DNA from: Akkermansiaceae bacterium
GTDB taxonomy: Bacteria > Verrucomicrobiota > Verrucomicrobiia > Verrucomicrobiales > Akkermansiaceae
Direction: 5' to 3'
Assembly: GCA_903934285.1 (NCBI GenBank)
Contig: CAIZNN010000066.1
Location: 1 to 46,016 of the forward strand
DNA: 46,016 nucleotides
Shown here: piece by piece, positions 8,954-16,395 of the stretch
Position numbering within the stretch: the first letter of the stretch is position 1
Layout: each line of letters begins with the position of its first letter
Translations under genes and position numbers: made by a program
Notes under the pieces: model-generated
Databases searched by the model: none
What the model was told of the DNA's origin: nothing
Seen by the model: only the letters and a program-made list of their open reading frames with translations

Positions 8954-9775
8954 ATGAAAACAAGCTGGAAACTCCCCACCGTCTCGACCATCAGCCGATG
9001 GATCCTTCAAAAACCAAGCAACCTGCTGTGGGTTGCCGGCGGAGGGGCCTCGCTCGCGGTGGTCCTGATGTCCTGCGCCACCTCGCGCACCCTGATGGCC
9101 CCCCCCAGCATCCCCGGCGCCACCTTCGTGGGCACCAAGGAATGCGCCACCTGCCATGAAAAACTTGTGCGCGACTTCCGCACCGCCGACCATGCCAAAC
9201 TGCAAGCCAAGGGCAAGAACGCCGTGGATATGGGCTGCGAATCCTGCCACGGGCCGGGCAGCAAGCACGTCGAAGCCGGCGGCGGCAAGGGTCTCATCGT
9301 CAATCCGAAGAAATCCCCGGAAACCTGCTTCCAATGCCATCTCGACAAGAAGGCTGAATTCAGCTTGCCCTACAGCCACCCGGTGCTCGCCGGCAAGATG
9401 AGCTGCAGCGATTGCCACAATCCGCACACGGGCAATGCCCTTAAAGGCGGCGGCACCCAACTCAACGGCAAGAACGAAACCTGCTACGAGTGCCACAAGG
9501 CCCAGGTTGGTCCGTTCGTGTTCGCCCATGACGCCGTCAAGGAAGGTTGCTCCACCTGCCATAACCCCCACGGCACCGTCAACCAGAAGATGCTCACCGA
9601 GCGCAACGCCACCCTCTGCCTGAAGTGCCACACCGATGCGAGGACCTCCACGGCCGCAGCGGCGATGGGCCCATCCGGTTCCCACGCCAGCCGCTTCAAG
9701 CAGGGCACCTGCTGGAGTGCCGGTTGTCATGAAGCCGTCCACGGCTCCAACACCAACGTCGAACTGCGCTTCTAA
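8954..9775 (+). CDS. Octaheme c-type cytochrome lipoprotein, DmsE/MtrA-like
   Basis: A 273-residue multiheme cytochrome. Seven CXXCH motifs start at Cys64, 95, 125, 151, 177, 199 and 222, and an eighth atypical CX4CH site (CWSAGCH) starts at Cys253, followed by the family-typical EAVHGSN. The layout resembles the DmsE/MtrA/PioA family, whose members normally carry ten hemes, so this is a shorter version. The N-terminus has a signal segment with lipobox LMSC, making Cys41 a probable lipid anchor; E. coli-type MtrA proteins are soluble. The next gene, 33 bp on, is an MtrB/PioB-like barrel, the usual partner that holds such a cytochrome in an outer-membrane pore. The inferred role is carrying electrons across the outer membrane. 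Confidence 0.92.
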   Translation: MKTSWKLPTVSTISRWILQKPSNLLWVAGGGASLAVVLMSCATSRTLMAPPSIPGATFVGTKECATCHEKLVRDFRTADHAKLQAKGKNAVDMGCESCHGPGSKHVEAGGGKGLIVNPKKSPETCFQCHLDKKAEFSLPYSHPVLAGKMSCSDCHNPHTGNALKGGGTQLNGKNETCYECHKAQVGPFVFAHDAVKEGCSTCHNPHGTVNQKMLTERNATLCLKCHTDARTSTAAAAMGPSGSHASRFKQGTCWSAGCHEAVHGSNTNVELRF

Positions 9776-9808
9776 ACCCACCTCCACAACCTTAAAGATA
9801 ATTCCACC

Positions 9809-11917
9809 ATGAAACCGATCCGTTTTTCCAAATTCTTGGGACACTCCAGAACCCTGCGTGCGTTCCGTCTTGCACTGGCCGCGCCAGCGCTGGTGCTCAC
9901 CCTCGCCAGCGCCCAGGCCGGCACCGCCACCCCGGCGGCTGCCGCCCCGGCCGCCCCGACCTCCAACTGGGTTAGCTTCACCATCGGTGGCGCCTTCGTC
10001 AGTGGTGATGATGCCGGCATGATGCGCCGGACCCAGACCAATGGCGACTTCTACGGGGGCATCGAATCGATGCAATTCTCGCAGGCGCTGGACAACACCA
10101 CGACGTTGACGCTTGACGGCCATGCCCTGCCGGGTCTGGAAGATTACGAAATCAATGTCGACCTGACCAAGGCAGACGTGGGTTACGTCAAGGCCGGCTG
10201 GAAGCAATACCGCACCTGGTATGATGCCAGCGGCGGCTGGCTGGCGGCGGCGCCAACCCAGTGGCGGCAACCGTTTGACGACGAGCGCACCTTGGATCGC
10301 GGCGAAGCTTACTTGGAAGCCGGCCTGCGCATGGAAAACCTGCCGGAAGTGACCTTCCGCTACAGCCATGCCTACCGCAACGGAGATAAAGACTCCAGCT
10401 GTTGGGGCGATGTGGTGGTCGGCAGCGGCGTCACCCAATACAAACTGGTCCCCGCGCTTTGGAACATCGACGAAACCACCGATCTCTTCGAGTTGGATGT
10501 CGAGCACACCCTGGGCAACACCGACCTCGGCCTCGGCCTCGTCTATGAGCACGTGAACCTCGACAACAGCCGCTACACCCCGCGCGGTCTGAACCAGGTG
10601 ACACTCAAAGATTCCAACGAAATGGATCTGTTCGCCAGCAACATCCACAGCGTGACCCGCTTCAGTGAGGATGCCTGGCTGTCGTTTGCCGCCGCTTACA
10701 ATACCATGGACACCGACATCGACGGTGGCACCCGCAGCTATGCGTACGGCGTGGGCCAACTCCCGGGTTCCCGCGACTACAGCTATGACAAGATGGTCGG
10801 TGGCAGCAACGTCCAACAGGTCATCACCAACCTCAACTTCATGTGGGTGCCGATGGCGGATCTGACCGTCACCCCGTCCCTGCGCTATGAATATGAGAGC
10901 ACCGACACCATCAGCCAGTTCCGGGCCTATAATTCCACTTCCTGGCTTGGCTTGCAACAACTCGGGGCATCCACCGACAAGGACGCCCTCACCGGTGCTC
11001 TTGACCTGCGCTACAACGGCATCGACAACGTCGTGCTCTACGCCAAAGGCCAATGGGGCCAGGAAAACGAGGACATCTTCCGGCAGGATATCGAGCTGCC
11101 TGGCGAATTCCTCGCCACCGATGTGACCATCGACGAGCAGGAGTATGTGCTGGGAGCCAACTGGTACGCCATGAGCCACCTGAGCTTCGGCCTCCAAGGG
11201 TTCTACAGTGAGCGCGACCAAGCCCTCGACCACTACGAAAGCAACCAGAGCGAAGTGACGGCTGCCGACCCGGGTGGTGCCAACAACCTGCGCCCGATCA
11301 TGACGGAGCACGACGTGCAGACCTCCGACGTCAACTTCCGCATGACCTGGCGTCCGCTCGGCAACCTGTCGCTGATCACGCGCTATGATTATCGCAACAC
11401 CGAGTTCGACAACCAAGGCATCAGCTGGACGGCACCTAGCCTTCCCACCATCTTCGCCATGGTTGAGAGCGGCACTGTCACTTCGCGAATCCTGAGCGAG
11501 AGTGTGACGTGGAGCCCGATGGCACGCATGTATGTGCAGGGCACTGCCAGTTGGGTCAGTTCGGAAACTGAAACCCCGTGTTCGGCAACCACTCCGGACT
11601 CCGACAATGACTACCTGACCGCCACGCTGGCGGTCGGCTATGCCATCGACGACCGGACCGACATCACCGCCAGCTACAGCTACTACGGTGCTAACAACTA
11701 CAATCAGGTCACTTCGTCGCCTGCTTCCCTCGGTTACGGCCTCGAAACCCAGGAGAGCGTCGCCAGCGTGACGCTCAACCGGGTGCTCACCGAGAACATG
11801 GTGTGGAACCTGCGTTATGCCTACATTGACAGCAACACGACTTCCTCGGATCAGAGTGGCGGCTTCGATGATTTCACCGCGCACATGGTATCCACCGGCT
11901 TGCAAATCCGCTTCTGA
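9809..11917 (+). CDS. MtrB/PioB-family outer membrane beta-barrel
   Basis: A 702-residue protein, close to the roughly 700 residues of Shewanella MtrB. A long signal peptide (cleavage probably near AQAG at about 36-38) leads into alternating amphipathic strands rich in Tyr, Trp, Asp and Thr. The early phrases DVGYVKAGWKQYRTWYD and TFRYSHAYRNGDKD match the MtrB/PioB family as I know it. The protein ends in a Phe (LQIRF), the usual outer-membrane assembly signal. The CXXC pair found in Shewanella MtrB is not visible. It lies directly downstream of the octaheme lipoprotein, so the two probably form a porin-cytochrome conduit. A 987-aa frame on the other strand is a composition shadow. Confidence 0.88.
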   Translation: MKPIRFSKFLGHSRTLRAFRLALAAPALVLTLASAQAGTATPAAAAPAAPTSNWVSFTIGGAFVSGDDAGMMRRTQTNGDFYGGIESMQFSQALDNTTTLTLDGHALPGLEDYEINVDLTKADVGYVKAGWKQYRTWYDASGGWLAAAPTQWRQPFDDERTLDRGEAYLEAGLRMENLPEVTFRYSHAYRNGDKDSSCWGDVVVGSGVTQYKLVPALWNIDETTDLFELDVEHTLGNTDLGLGLVYEHVNLDNSRYTPRGLNQVTLKDSNEMDLFASNIHSVTRFSEDAWLSFAAAYNTMDTDIDGGTRSYAYGVGQLPGSRDYSYDKMVGGSNVQQVITNLNFMWVPMADLTVTPSLRYEYESTDTISQFRAYNSTSWLGLQQLGASTDKDALTGALDLRYNGIDNVVLYAKGQWGQENEDIFRQDIELPGEFLATDVTIDEQEYVLGANWYAMSHLSFGLQGFYSERDQALDHYESNQSEVTAADPGGANNLRPIMTEHDVQTSDVNFRMTWRPLGNLSLITRYDYRNTEFDNQGISWTAPSLPTIFAMVESGTVTSRILSESVTWSPMARMYVQGTASWVSSETETPCSATTPDSDNDYLTATLAVGYAIDDRTDITASYSYYGANNYNQVTSSPASLGYGLETQESVASVTLNRVLTENMVWNLRYAYIDSNTTSSDQSGGFDDFTAHMVSTGLQIRF

Positions 11918-11967
11918 TGTGGTAGACCGGACCGACGTTTGAATTCACCAACCCCAACGACACGACC

Positions 11968-12285
11968 ATGAACTGGAAATTACAAGCCTCCATGTGCTCC
12001 CTCGCCCTGCTGATTGCCGCCCCCGCGGCCTTTGGTGATGCGGCGGAAGTTTACGCCAAGAATTGCGCCTCCTGCCACGGCAAGGACGGCACCGGCAGCG
12101 GCACCATGGGCAAGAAGCTGAAAGTGAAGGATTACACCGACGCCAAGGCTCAAGCCACCTTCACCGATGCCGAAGCCCTCAAGGTGATCCTTGAAGGCAA
12201 GGACAAGATGAAGGGCTACAAGGACAAAATCACCGCCGAGGAAGCGGCGGAACAAGTGAAATACGTCCGCGCCTTCAAGAAGTAA
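11968..12285 (+). CDS. Small monoheme c-type cytochrome
   Basis: A 105-residue class I cytochrome c. A signal peptide (to about AFGDA, residue 24) is followed by YAKNCASCHGKDG, a single CXXCH heme site. The conserved GTMGKKLKVKD follows, and the C-terminal helix phrase AAEQVKYVRAF is where class I cytochromes pack against the heme. It is the third gene of the island and is followed by a strong terminator, so the first three genes look like one transcript. It is probably a periplasmic electron shuttle between inner-membrane partners and the outer-membrane conduit. A paralogue with the same GKKLK signature lies at 22083-22409, after the NrfD gene. Confidence 0.93.
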   Translation: MNWKLQASMCSLALLIAAPAAFGDAAEVYAKNCASCHGKDGTGSGTMGKKLKVKDYTDAKAQATFTDAEALKVILEGKDKMKGYKDKITAEEAAEQVKYVRAFKK

Positions 12286-12291
12286 CCAGAG

Positions 12292-12310
12292 TGGCGGCTC
12301 CCAGCCGCCA
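12292..12310. repeat. Short palindrome after the monoheme cytochrome gene
   Basis: The stem TGGCGGCT pairs with AGCCGCCA around a CCC loop. It sits just ahead of the rho-independent terminator at 12320 and lacks its own T-run. It resembles other GC-rich palindromes with three-base loops in this window, for example at 38139-38155. Confidence 0.6.
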
Positions 12311-12319
12311 GCCAATTTA

Positions 12320-12351
12320 GGCGGGGTCTCGGCAACGAGGCCCCGCCTTTT
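12320..12351 (+). terminator. Rho-independent terminator with GCAA tetraloop
   Basis: GGCGGGGTCTCG pairs with CGAGGCCCCGCC as a 12-bp stem with one G-T wobble, closed by a GCAA tetraloop and followed by TTTT. It is 35 bp after the stop of the monoheme cytochrome gene. It should end the transcript of the octaheme, barrel and monoheme genes, so the NapC-like gene at 12445 probably has its own promoter. Confidence 0.9.
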
Positions 12352-12444
12352 GCATCCCCCCAAAAACAATCGTTGCGTCACCGCGCCCGAGTGTGACAAA
12401 ACCCCTGCGCGACCCACCCCAACCCTTCTACCGAGCCCTCCCCC

Positions 12445-13947
12445 ATGAGCGAAGAATCCATTTCCCCCACCTCCACTCCGCTGCCCACCCGCCTCAGCCG
12501 CCTGCGCAACTGGCTCAGTCTGGCCGGGCTGGTGCTGGCGATGTCGGCGTTTTTTGCGTTCATCCTGTTGTTTTCGGTGGACCTGTTTGCGACCCACGCC
12601 AACCCCTACATGGGCATTCTCGCCTACGTGGTGGCACCCACCTTCCTGTTGGCGGGTCTGGCCATGGTGCTGGTGGGCTACATTCTGGAAACCCGCCGCA
12701 TCCCCAAAGGCCATCCCGAAGTGGCTTCCAAGTTCGTCCTGCACATCAACCTGGCACGCCAACGCGACCGCCGCTTGCTGGTTGGGTTTGTTGGAGGCAG
12801 TTTGGGGTTCCTGTTTCTAACTGCGCTGGGCAGTTACCAAACCTATCACATGACCGAGACCAATTCGTTTTGCGGCGAGGTCTGCCACACCGCGATGGAG
12901 CCGCAATTCAAGGCCTATCAACACTCCGCCCACGCCAGGGTCGCCTGCGTCGCCTGCCATGTGGGCCCCGGTGCCGGCGCCTACATCCGCACCAAGGTCA
13001 GCGGCATGCGCCAGCTCTATCATACGATTCTGGGTGACTTCAACCGGCCGATCCAGCTCCACAACGTCAACCAGCGGCCGGCGCAAGAGACCTGCCAATC
13101 GTGCCACTGGTCGCAAAAGCACACCGGCGACCTGCAGAAGACCTACCGGCATTTCCTCTCCGACGAGACCAACACGCCCTTCACGGTGCAGATGGTGCTC
13201 AAGGTGGGCGGCAGCGATCCGGTGCATGGCCCGGTGGAAGGGATTCACTCGCACATGAATGTATCCAACAAGATCGAATTCATTGCCACGGATGATGCCC
13301 GGCTCAACATTCCGTGGGTGCGGGTAACCGATGCCAACGGCAAAGTCACCGAATACCGCAGCGAGGAGTTCAAGGATGATATTGCCAAGCATCCGATCCG
13401 CACCATGGATTGCATGGATTGCCACAATCGGCCGTCCCACAAGTACCTCACGCCCAACGCCGCGGTCGATCAGTCGCTGGCATTCGGCCGCATCGACCCG
13501 GCCATGCCGTGGGCCAAAGCCAAGGCGGTCAAGGCGCTGGTCCAGCCCTACGCCACCCGCGAGGAGGCCAATGCGAAGATCGAGAGTTTTCTGCGCGCCG
13601 AGTACCCGGATGACAAGCGGGTCGACGCGCTGGTCAGCGAGACCAAGGCGATCTACAAGGCGAACTTTTTCCCCGAGATGAAAGTGGACTGGCGGATTCA
13701 CCCCGACCACATTGGCCACAAGGATTCCAATGGCTGCTTCCGCTGCCACGATGGCAAACACCTCGCCTCCGACGGCAAGAGTGCCATCAAGGGCAGTGAT
13801 TGCAACGCCTGCCACATCATTGTGGCCCAAGGCTCCGGCAAGGATCTCGAGAAGGTCAATCCGAAGGGTGTGCCGTTTTTCCACATCGATTCGGAAAATA
13901 CCGACCCGACCTGCAACGAGTGCCACAACGGCCAAGCCCAGGAATAG
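12445..13947 (+). CDS. NapC/NirT-like heptaheme membrane cytochrome c
   Basis: A 500-residue membrane-anchored multiheme cytochrome. Three hydrophobic segments are predicted at about 24-46, 55-80 and 111-129; the last leads into the first heme site FCGEVCHT, a CX3CH motif at Cys143. Six regular CXXCH sites follow at Cys168, 217, 323, 431, 453 and 490. The first part resembles NapC/NirT/NrfH quinol dehydrogenases, including the phrase MEPQFKAYQHSAH. The long C-terminal part adds hemes beyond the four of classical NapC. The likely role is moving electrons between the quinone pool and periplasmic cytochromes. It begins the second transcript of the island. Confidence 0.9.
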   Translation: MSEESISPTSTPLPTRLSRLRNWLSLAGLVLAMSAFFAFILLFSVDLFATHANPYMGILAYVVAPTFLLAGLAMVLVGYILETRRIPKGHPEVASKFVLHINLARQRDRRLLVGFVGGSLGFLFLTALGSYQTYHMTETNSFCGEVCHTAMEPQFKAYQHSAHARVACVACHVGPGAGAYIRTKVSGMRQLYHTILGDFNRPIQLHNVNQRPAQETCQSCHWSQKHTGDLQKTYRHFLSDETNTPFTVQMVLKVGGSDPVHGPVEGIHSHMNVSNKIEFIATDDARLNIPWVRVTDANGKVTEYRSEEFKDDIAKHPIRTMDCMDCHNRPSHKYLTPNAAVDQSLAFGRIDPAMPWAKAKAVKALVQPYATREEANAKIESFLRAEYPDDKRVDALVSETKAIYKANFFPEMKVDWRIHPDHIGHKDSNGCFRCHDGKHLASDGKSAIKGSDCNACHIIVAQGSGKDLEKVNPKGVPFFHIDSENTDPTCNECHNGQAQE

Positions 13948-14050
13948 CCGATACCTCAATCCCTGCTCGTTTTTTGCTCCGGAGTTGACTCGCCGGCCCT
14001 CCGCGGCGAGCCTTCCCACTGCCCACCGCCACCGTCCACTTCCACCGCCC

Positions 14051-15226
14051 ATGAAATTATCATCTCTTTGTCTGGGATTTCTCATCGTGTCTGCCATCGC
14101 CTGCAAGCAAGATCGGGAAATCAAGGTTTACCGCGTCGCCAAGGACGCCGCCCCCGCCGCCTCCGCCGAGGCCACTCCGGCTGCCGACCCCCATGCCGGG
14201 GTGCCCGGCATGCCCCCCGGCGCGGCCGGTGCGGATCCCCACGCCGGTCTCAGCGCGGAGCAACTTGCCGCCGCAGGGGCTGGCATGGCTGCCGGCCCGC
14301 AAGTCACCGACACCCCGCCAGCTCATTGGAAAAAGCAGCCGCCCTCGGCCATGCTGCTGATGAAGTACAAGACCGAAGGCGAGGGCGGTGCCACGGTCGA
14401 GATGACCTTCTCCACCCTCCGCCGCGCACCCGGCGGACTGCTGGCCAACATCAACCGCTGGCGCGGCCAACTCGAACAGGATCCCATCGATGAGGCGGCG
14501 CTAAAACAAACCTCCCAGTCCGTCAAAACCGCCTTCGGCGATGCGCTGTTGGTGGAAATCGAGGGCCTCGCCCCCAACGGCGATGCCACCAAGGATGGCC
14601 GGCTCATCGGGGCCATTGCCGAACAAGGTGAGAGCGCCTGGTTCTTCAAAATGCGCGGCAATGCCGCCCTCACCGCCACCGAGAAGACCAACTTCATCCA
14701 GTGGATGCAATCGGTGAAACCCGCCGCCGCGGATGCTCCTGCCGCCGGGGCCCCACCCGCCCCGGCACCCGCCGCCGGGGCCCCACCCGCCCCGGCCGCC
14801 GCCGGGGATGGCAGCCTCACCTGGCAGGTGCCGGCCGGTTGGGTGCTGGCGCCACCGGCCAGTTCCCGCTATGCCACCTTCACGGTCGCCGGGGCCGACG
14901 GCAGCAAGGCGGAGCTGGCCATCAGCCACTTTGCGGGGGATGTCGGCGGCGATCTGGCCAACGTCAACCGCTGGCGCCAACAAGTCGACCTGCCGCCGCT
15001 GGACGCCGCCGCCCTCCCGCCCTCGATCAGCAAACTCACCGCAGGCCCCAAGACCCTCTCGCTCATCGACGTCACCGGTGCCAAAGCCCGCTGCGCCGCC
15101 GGTTGGACCCGCCACGGCGGTGACACCTGGTTTTTCAAATTCAGCGGACCGGAGGCCTTGATAGGCGCGGAGAAGGCCAAGTTCACCGCCTTTCTCGAGT
15201 CGGTCCGTTTCACCCAACCTGAATGA
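14051..15226 (+). CDS. Lipoprotein with two repeated domains, ResB-linked
   Basis: A 391-residue protein of unknown function. A signal peptide ends at Cys18 in SAIAC, so it is probably a lipoprotein. After a linker with two DPHAG repeats come two related domains (about 97-223 and 256-389). Both contain an N-[IV]-N-R-W-R motif (NINRWRGQL, NVNRWRQQV), both have a WFFK strand near the end, and both close with a K-x-x-F-x-x-x-x-x-S-V pattern. They are joined by an Ala/Pro linker encoded by a direct DNA repeat of about 30 bp (14740-14805). The stop overlaps the resB start (ATGATGA), which implies translational coupling and a link to cytochrome c maturation. I know of no assigned function. Confidence 0.8.
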   Translation: MKLSSLCLGFLIVSAIACKQDREIKVYRVAKDAAPAASAEATPAADPHAGVPGMPPGAAGADPHAGLSAEQLAAAGAGMAAGPQVTDTPPAHWKKQPPSAMLLMKYKTEGEGGATVEMTFSTLRRAPGGLLANINRWRGQLEQDPIDEAALKQTSQSVKTAFGDALLVEIEGLAPNGDATKDGRLIGAIAEQGESAWFFKMRGNAALTATEKTNFIQWMQSVKPAAADAPAAGAPPAPAPAAGAPPAPAAAGDGSLTWQVPAGWVLAPPASSRYATFTVAGADGSKAELAISHFAGDVGGDLANVNRWRQQVDLPPLDAAALPPSISKLTAGPKTLSLIDVTGAKARCAAGWTRHGGDTWFFKFSGPEALIGAEKAKFTAFLESVRFTQPE

Positions 15227-16395
15227 TGACAGCCCTCCACCGTTTGTTAGGAGCCATTTCCTCGTTGCGTCTCACCGTGATTTGCCTTGCGGCGGCCTTT
15301 GTGCTGGTGCTCGCCGGCACCTTGGCGCAAGTCCAATACGGCCTGTTTTTCATCCAGGAACAATACTTCCAAAGCTGGTTTGTGTGGTGGTCTTACACCC
15401 CCACGAGCTTTCGCCTTCCGGTGTTTCCCGGCGGCCACTTGGTCGGTGCGGTGTTGCTGGTGAATTTGATCGCCGCCCATATCCGCCGCTTCTCGTGGAG
15501 CTGGCGCAAACTCGGCATCCAACTTATCCACCTCGGCCTCATCATCATGCTCGCCGGCGGCCTGGCCACCGATTTATTCTCGGTGTCGAGCTACATGCGC
15601 CTCAAGGAAGGGCAAACCAAAAACTACTCGGAAGACGACAGCCGCACCGAACTGGCGCTGACTGAACTGACTGGCGCGGAGGCCGACCCGGTCATCGCCA
15701 TCCCGGGCGAAGTGCTGGCCAAGTGCGGCGCCATCAGCCATGAGGCGCTGCCCTTCAAAGTCGTCGTCAAGGGGTTCTACCGCAACTCCGACTTGCAGAT
15801 GCTCGGCCAGGAGGGCGGCCCCACCCTCGCCGCCGCCGCCAACGGTGCCGGCGCGCAAATCGCGCTCAAGGCCATGGCCCGCGCCACCGAGATGAACCAG
15901 CACGACACGGCCAGCGCCGTGGTGGAAATCATCCCCGCCAAGGACGGCAAGTCACTGGGCACCTGGCTGGTGTCCGTGGCCATGTCCCAACCCCAGGACC
16001 TCGAGGTCGATGGCCGCCATTGGAGCTTGGAACTGCGCCCCGCCCGTTACTACAAATCCTATAGTTTGTCGCTGCTCGACTTCACCCATGAAACCTACCC
16101 CGGCACCCAGATCCCGAAAGACTTCTCGAGCAAGGTGACGCTGGCCGACCCCGTACACAACGAAAACCGCCAGGTCCAGATCTACATGAATCACCCGCTG
16201 CGCTACCAGGGCGATACCTACTACCAATCCGGCTTCGAACCCGATAACAGCGGCACCGTGCTCCAAGTGGTGCGCAACCCCAGCTATCAAGCGCCCTACA
16301 TCGCCTGTGTGATCGTGTCCCTCGGCCTGCTGCTCCAATTCACCTATCACCTCATCGGCTTCGCCCGCCGTGCCAAATCCGCCACCGCGCCATGA
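15223..16395 (+). CDS. resB: ResB-like cytochrome c biogenesis protein (system II)
   Basis: A 390-residue ResB/CcsB-type protein, half of the system II heme-delivery and ligation complex. Hydrophobic segments are seen at about 16-37, 66-84, 93-116 and near the C-terminus (about 362-382), framing a large periplasmic domain. Typical phrases include GTLAQVQYGLFF near the start and the late MNHPLRYQGDTYYQSGF, a ResB hallmark. It overlaps the preceding lipoprotein gene by 4 bp and the next gene by 4 bp (ATGA). Its place inside the cytochrome island suggests it matures the island's roughly 20 heme sites, although a genome-wide maturation role is equally possible. Confidence 0.92.
   Translation: MMTALHRLLGAISSLRLTVICLAAAFVLVLAGTLAQVQYGLFFIQEQYFQSWFVWWSYTPTSFRLPVFPGGHLVGAVLLVNLIAAHIRRFSWSWRKLGIQLIHLGLIIMLAGGLATDLFSVSSYMRLKEGQTKNYSEDDSRTELALTELTGAEADPVIAIPGEVLAKCGAISHEALPFKVVVKGFYRNSDLQMLGQEGGPTLAAAANGAGAQIALKAMARATEMNQHDTASAVVEIIPAKDGKSLGTWLVSVAMSQPQDLEVDGRHWSLELRPARYYKSYSLSLLDFTHETYPGTQIPKDFSSKVTLADPVHNENRQVQIYMNHPLRYQGDTYYQSGFEPDNSGTVLQVVRNPSYQAPYIACVIVSLGLLLQFTYHLIGFARRAKSATAP

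Noticed and set aside
8942..11905. 987-residue minus-strand open frame
   Set aside because: It is antisense to the octaheme and MtrB-like genes, has no family features, and is explained by GC-rich codon use.
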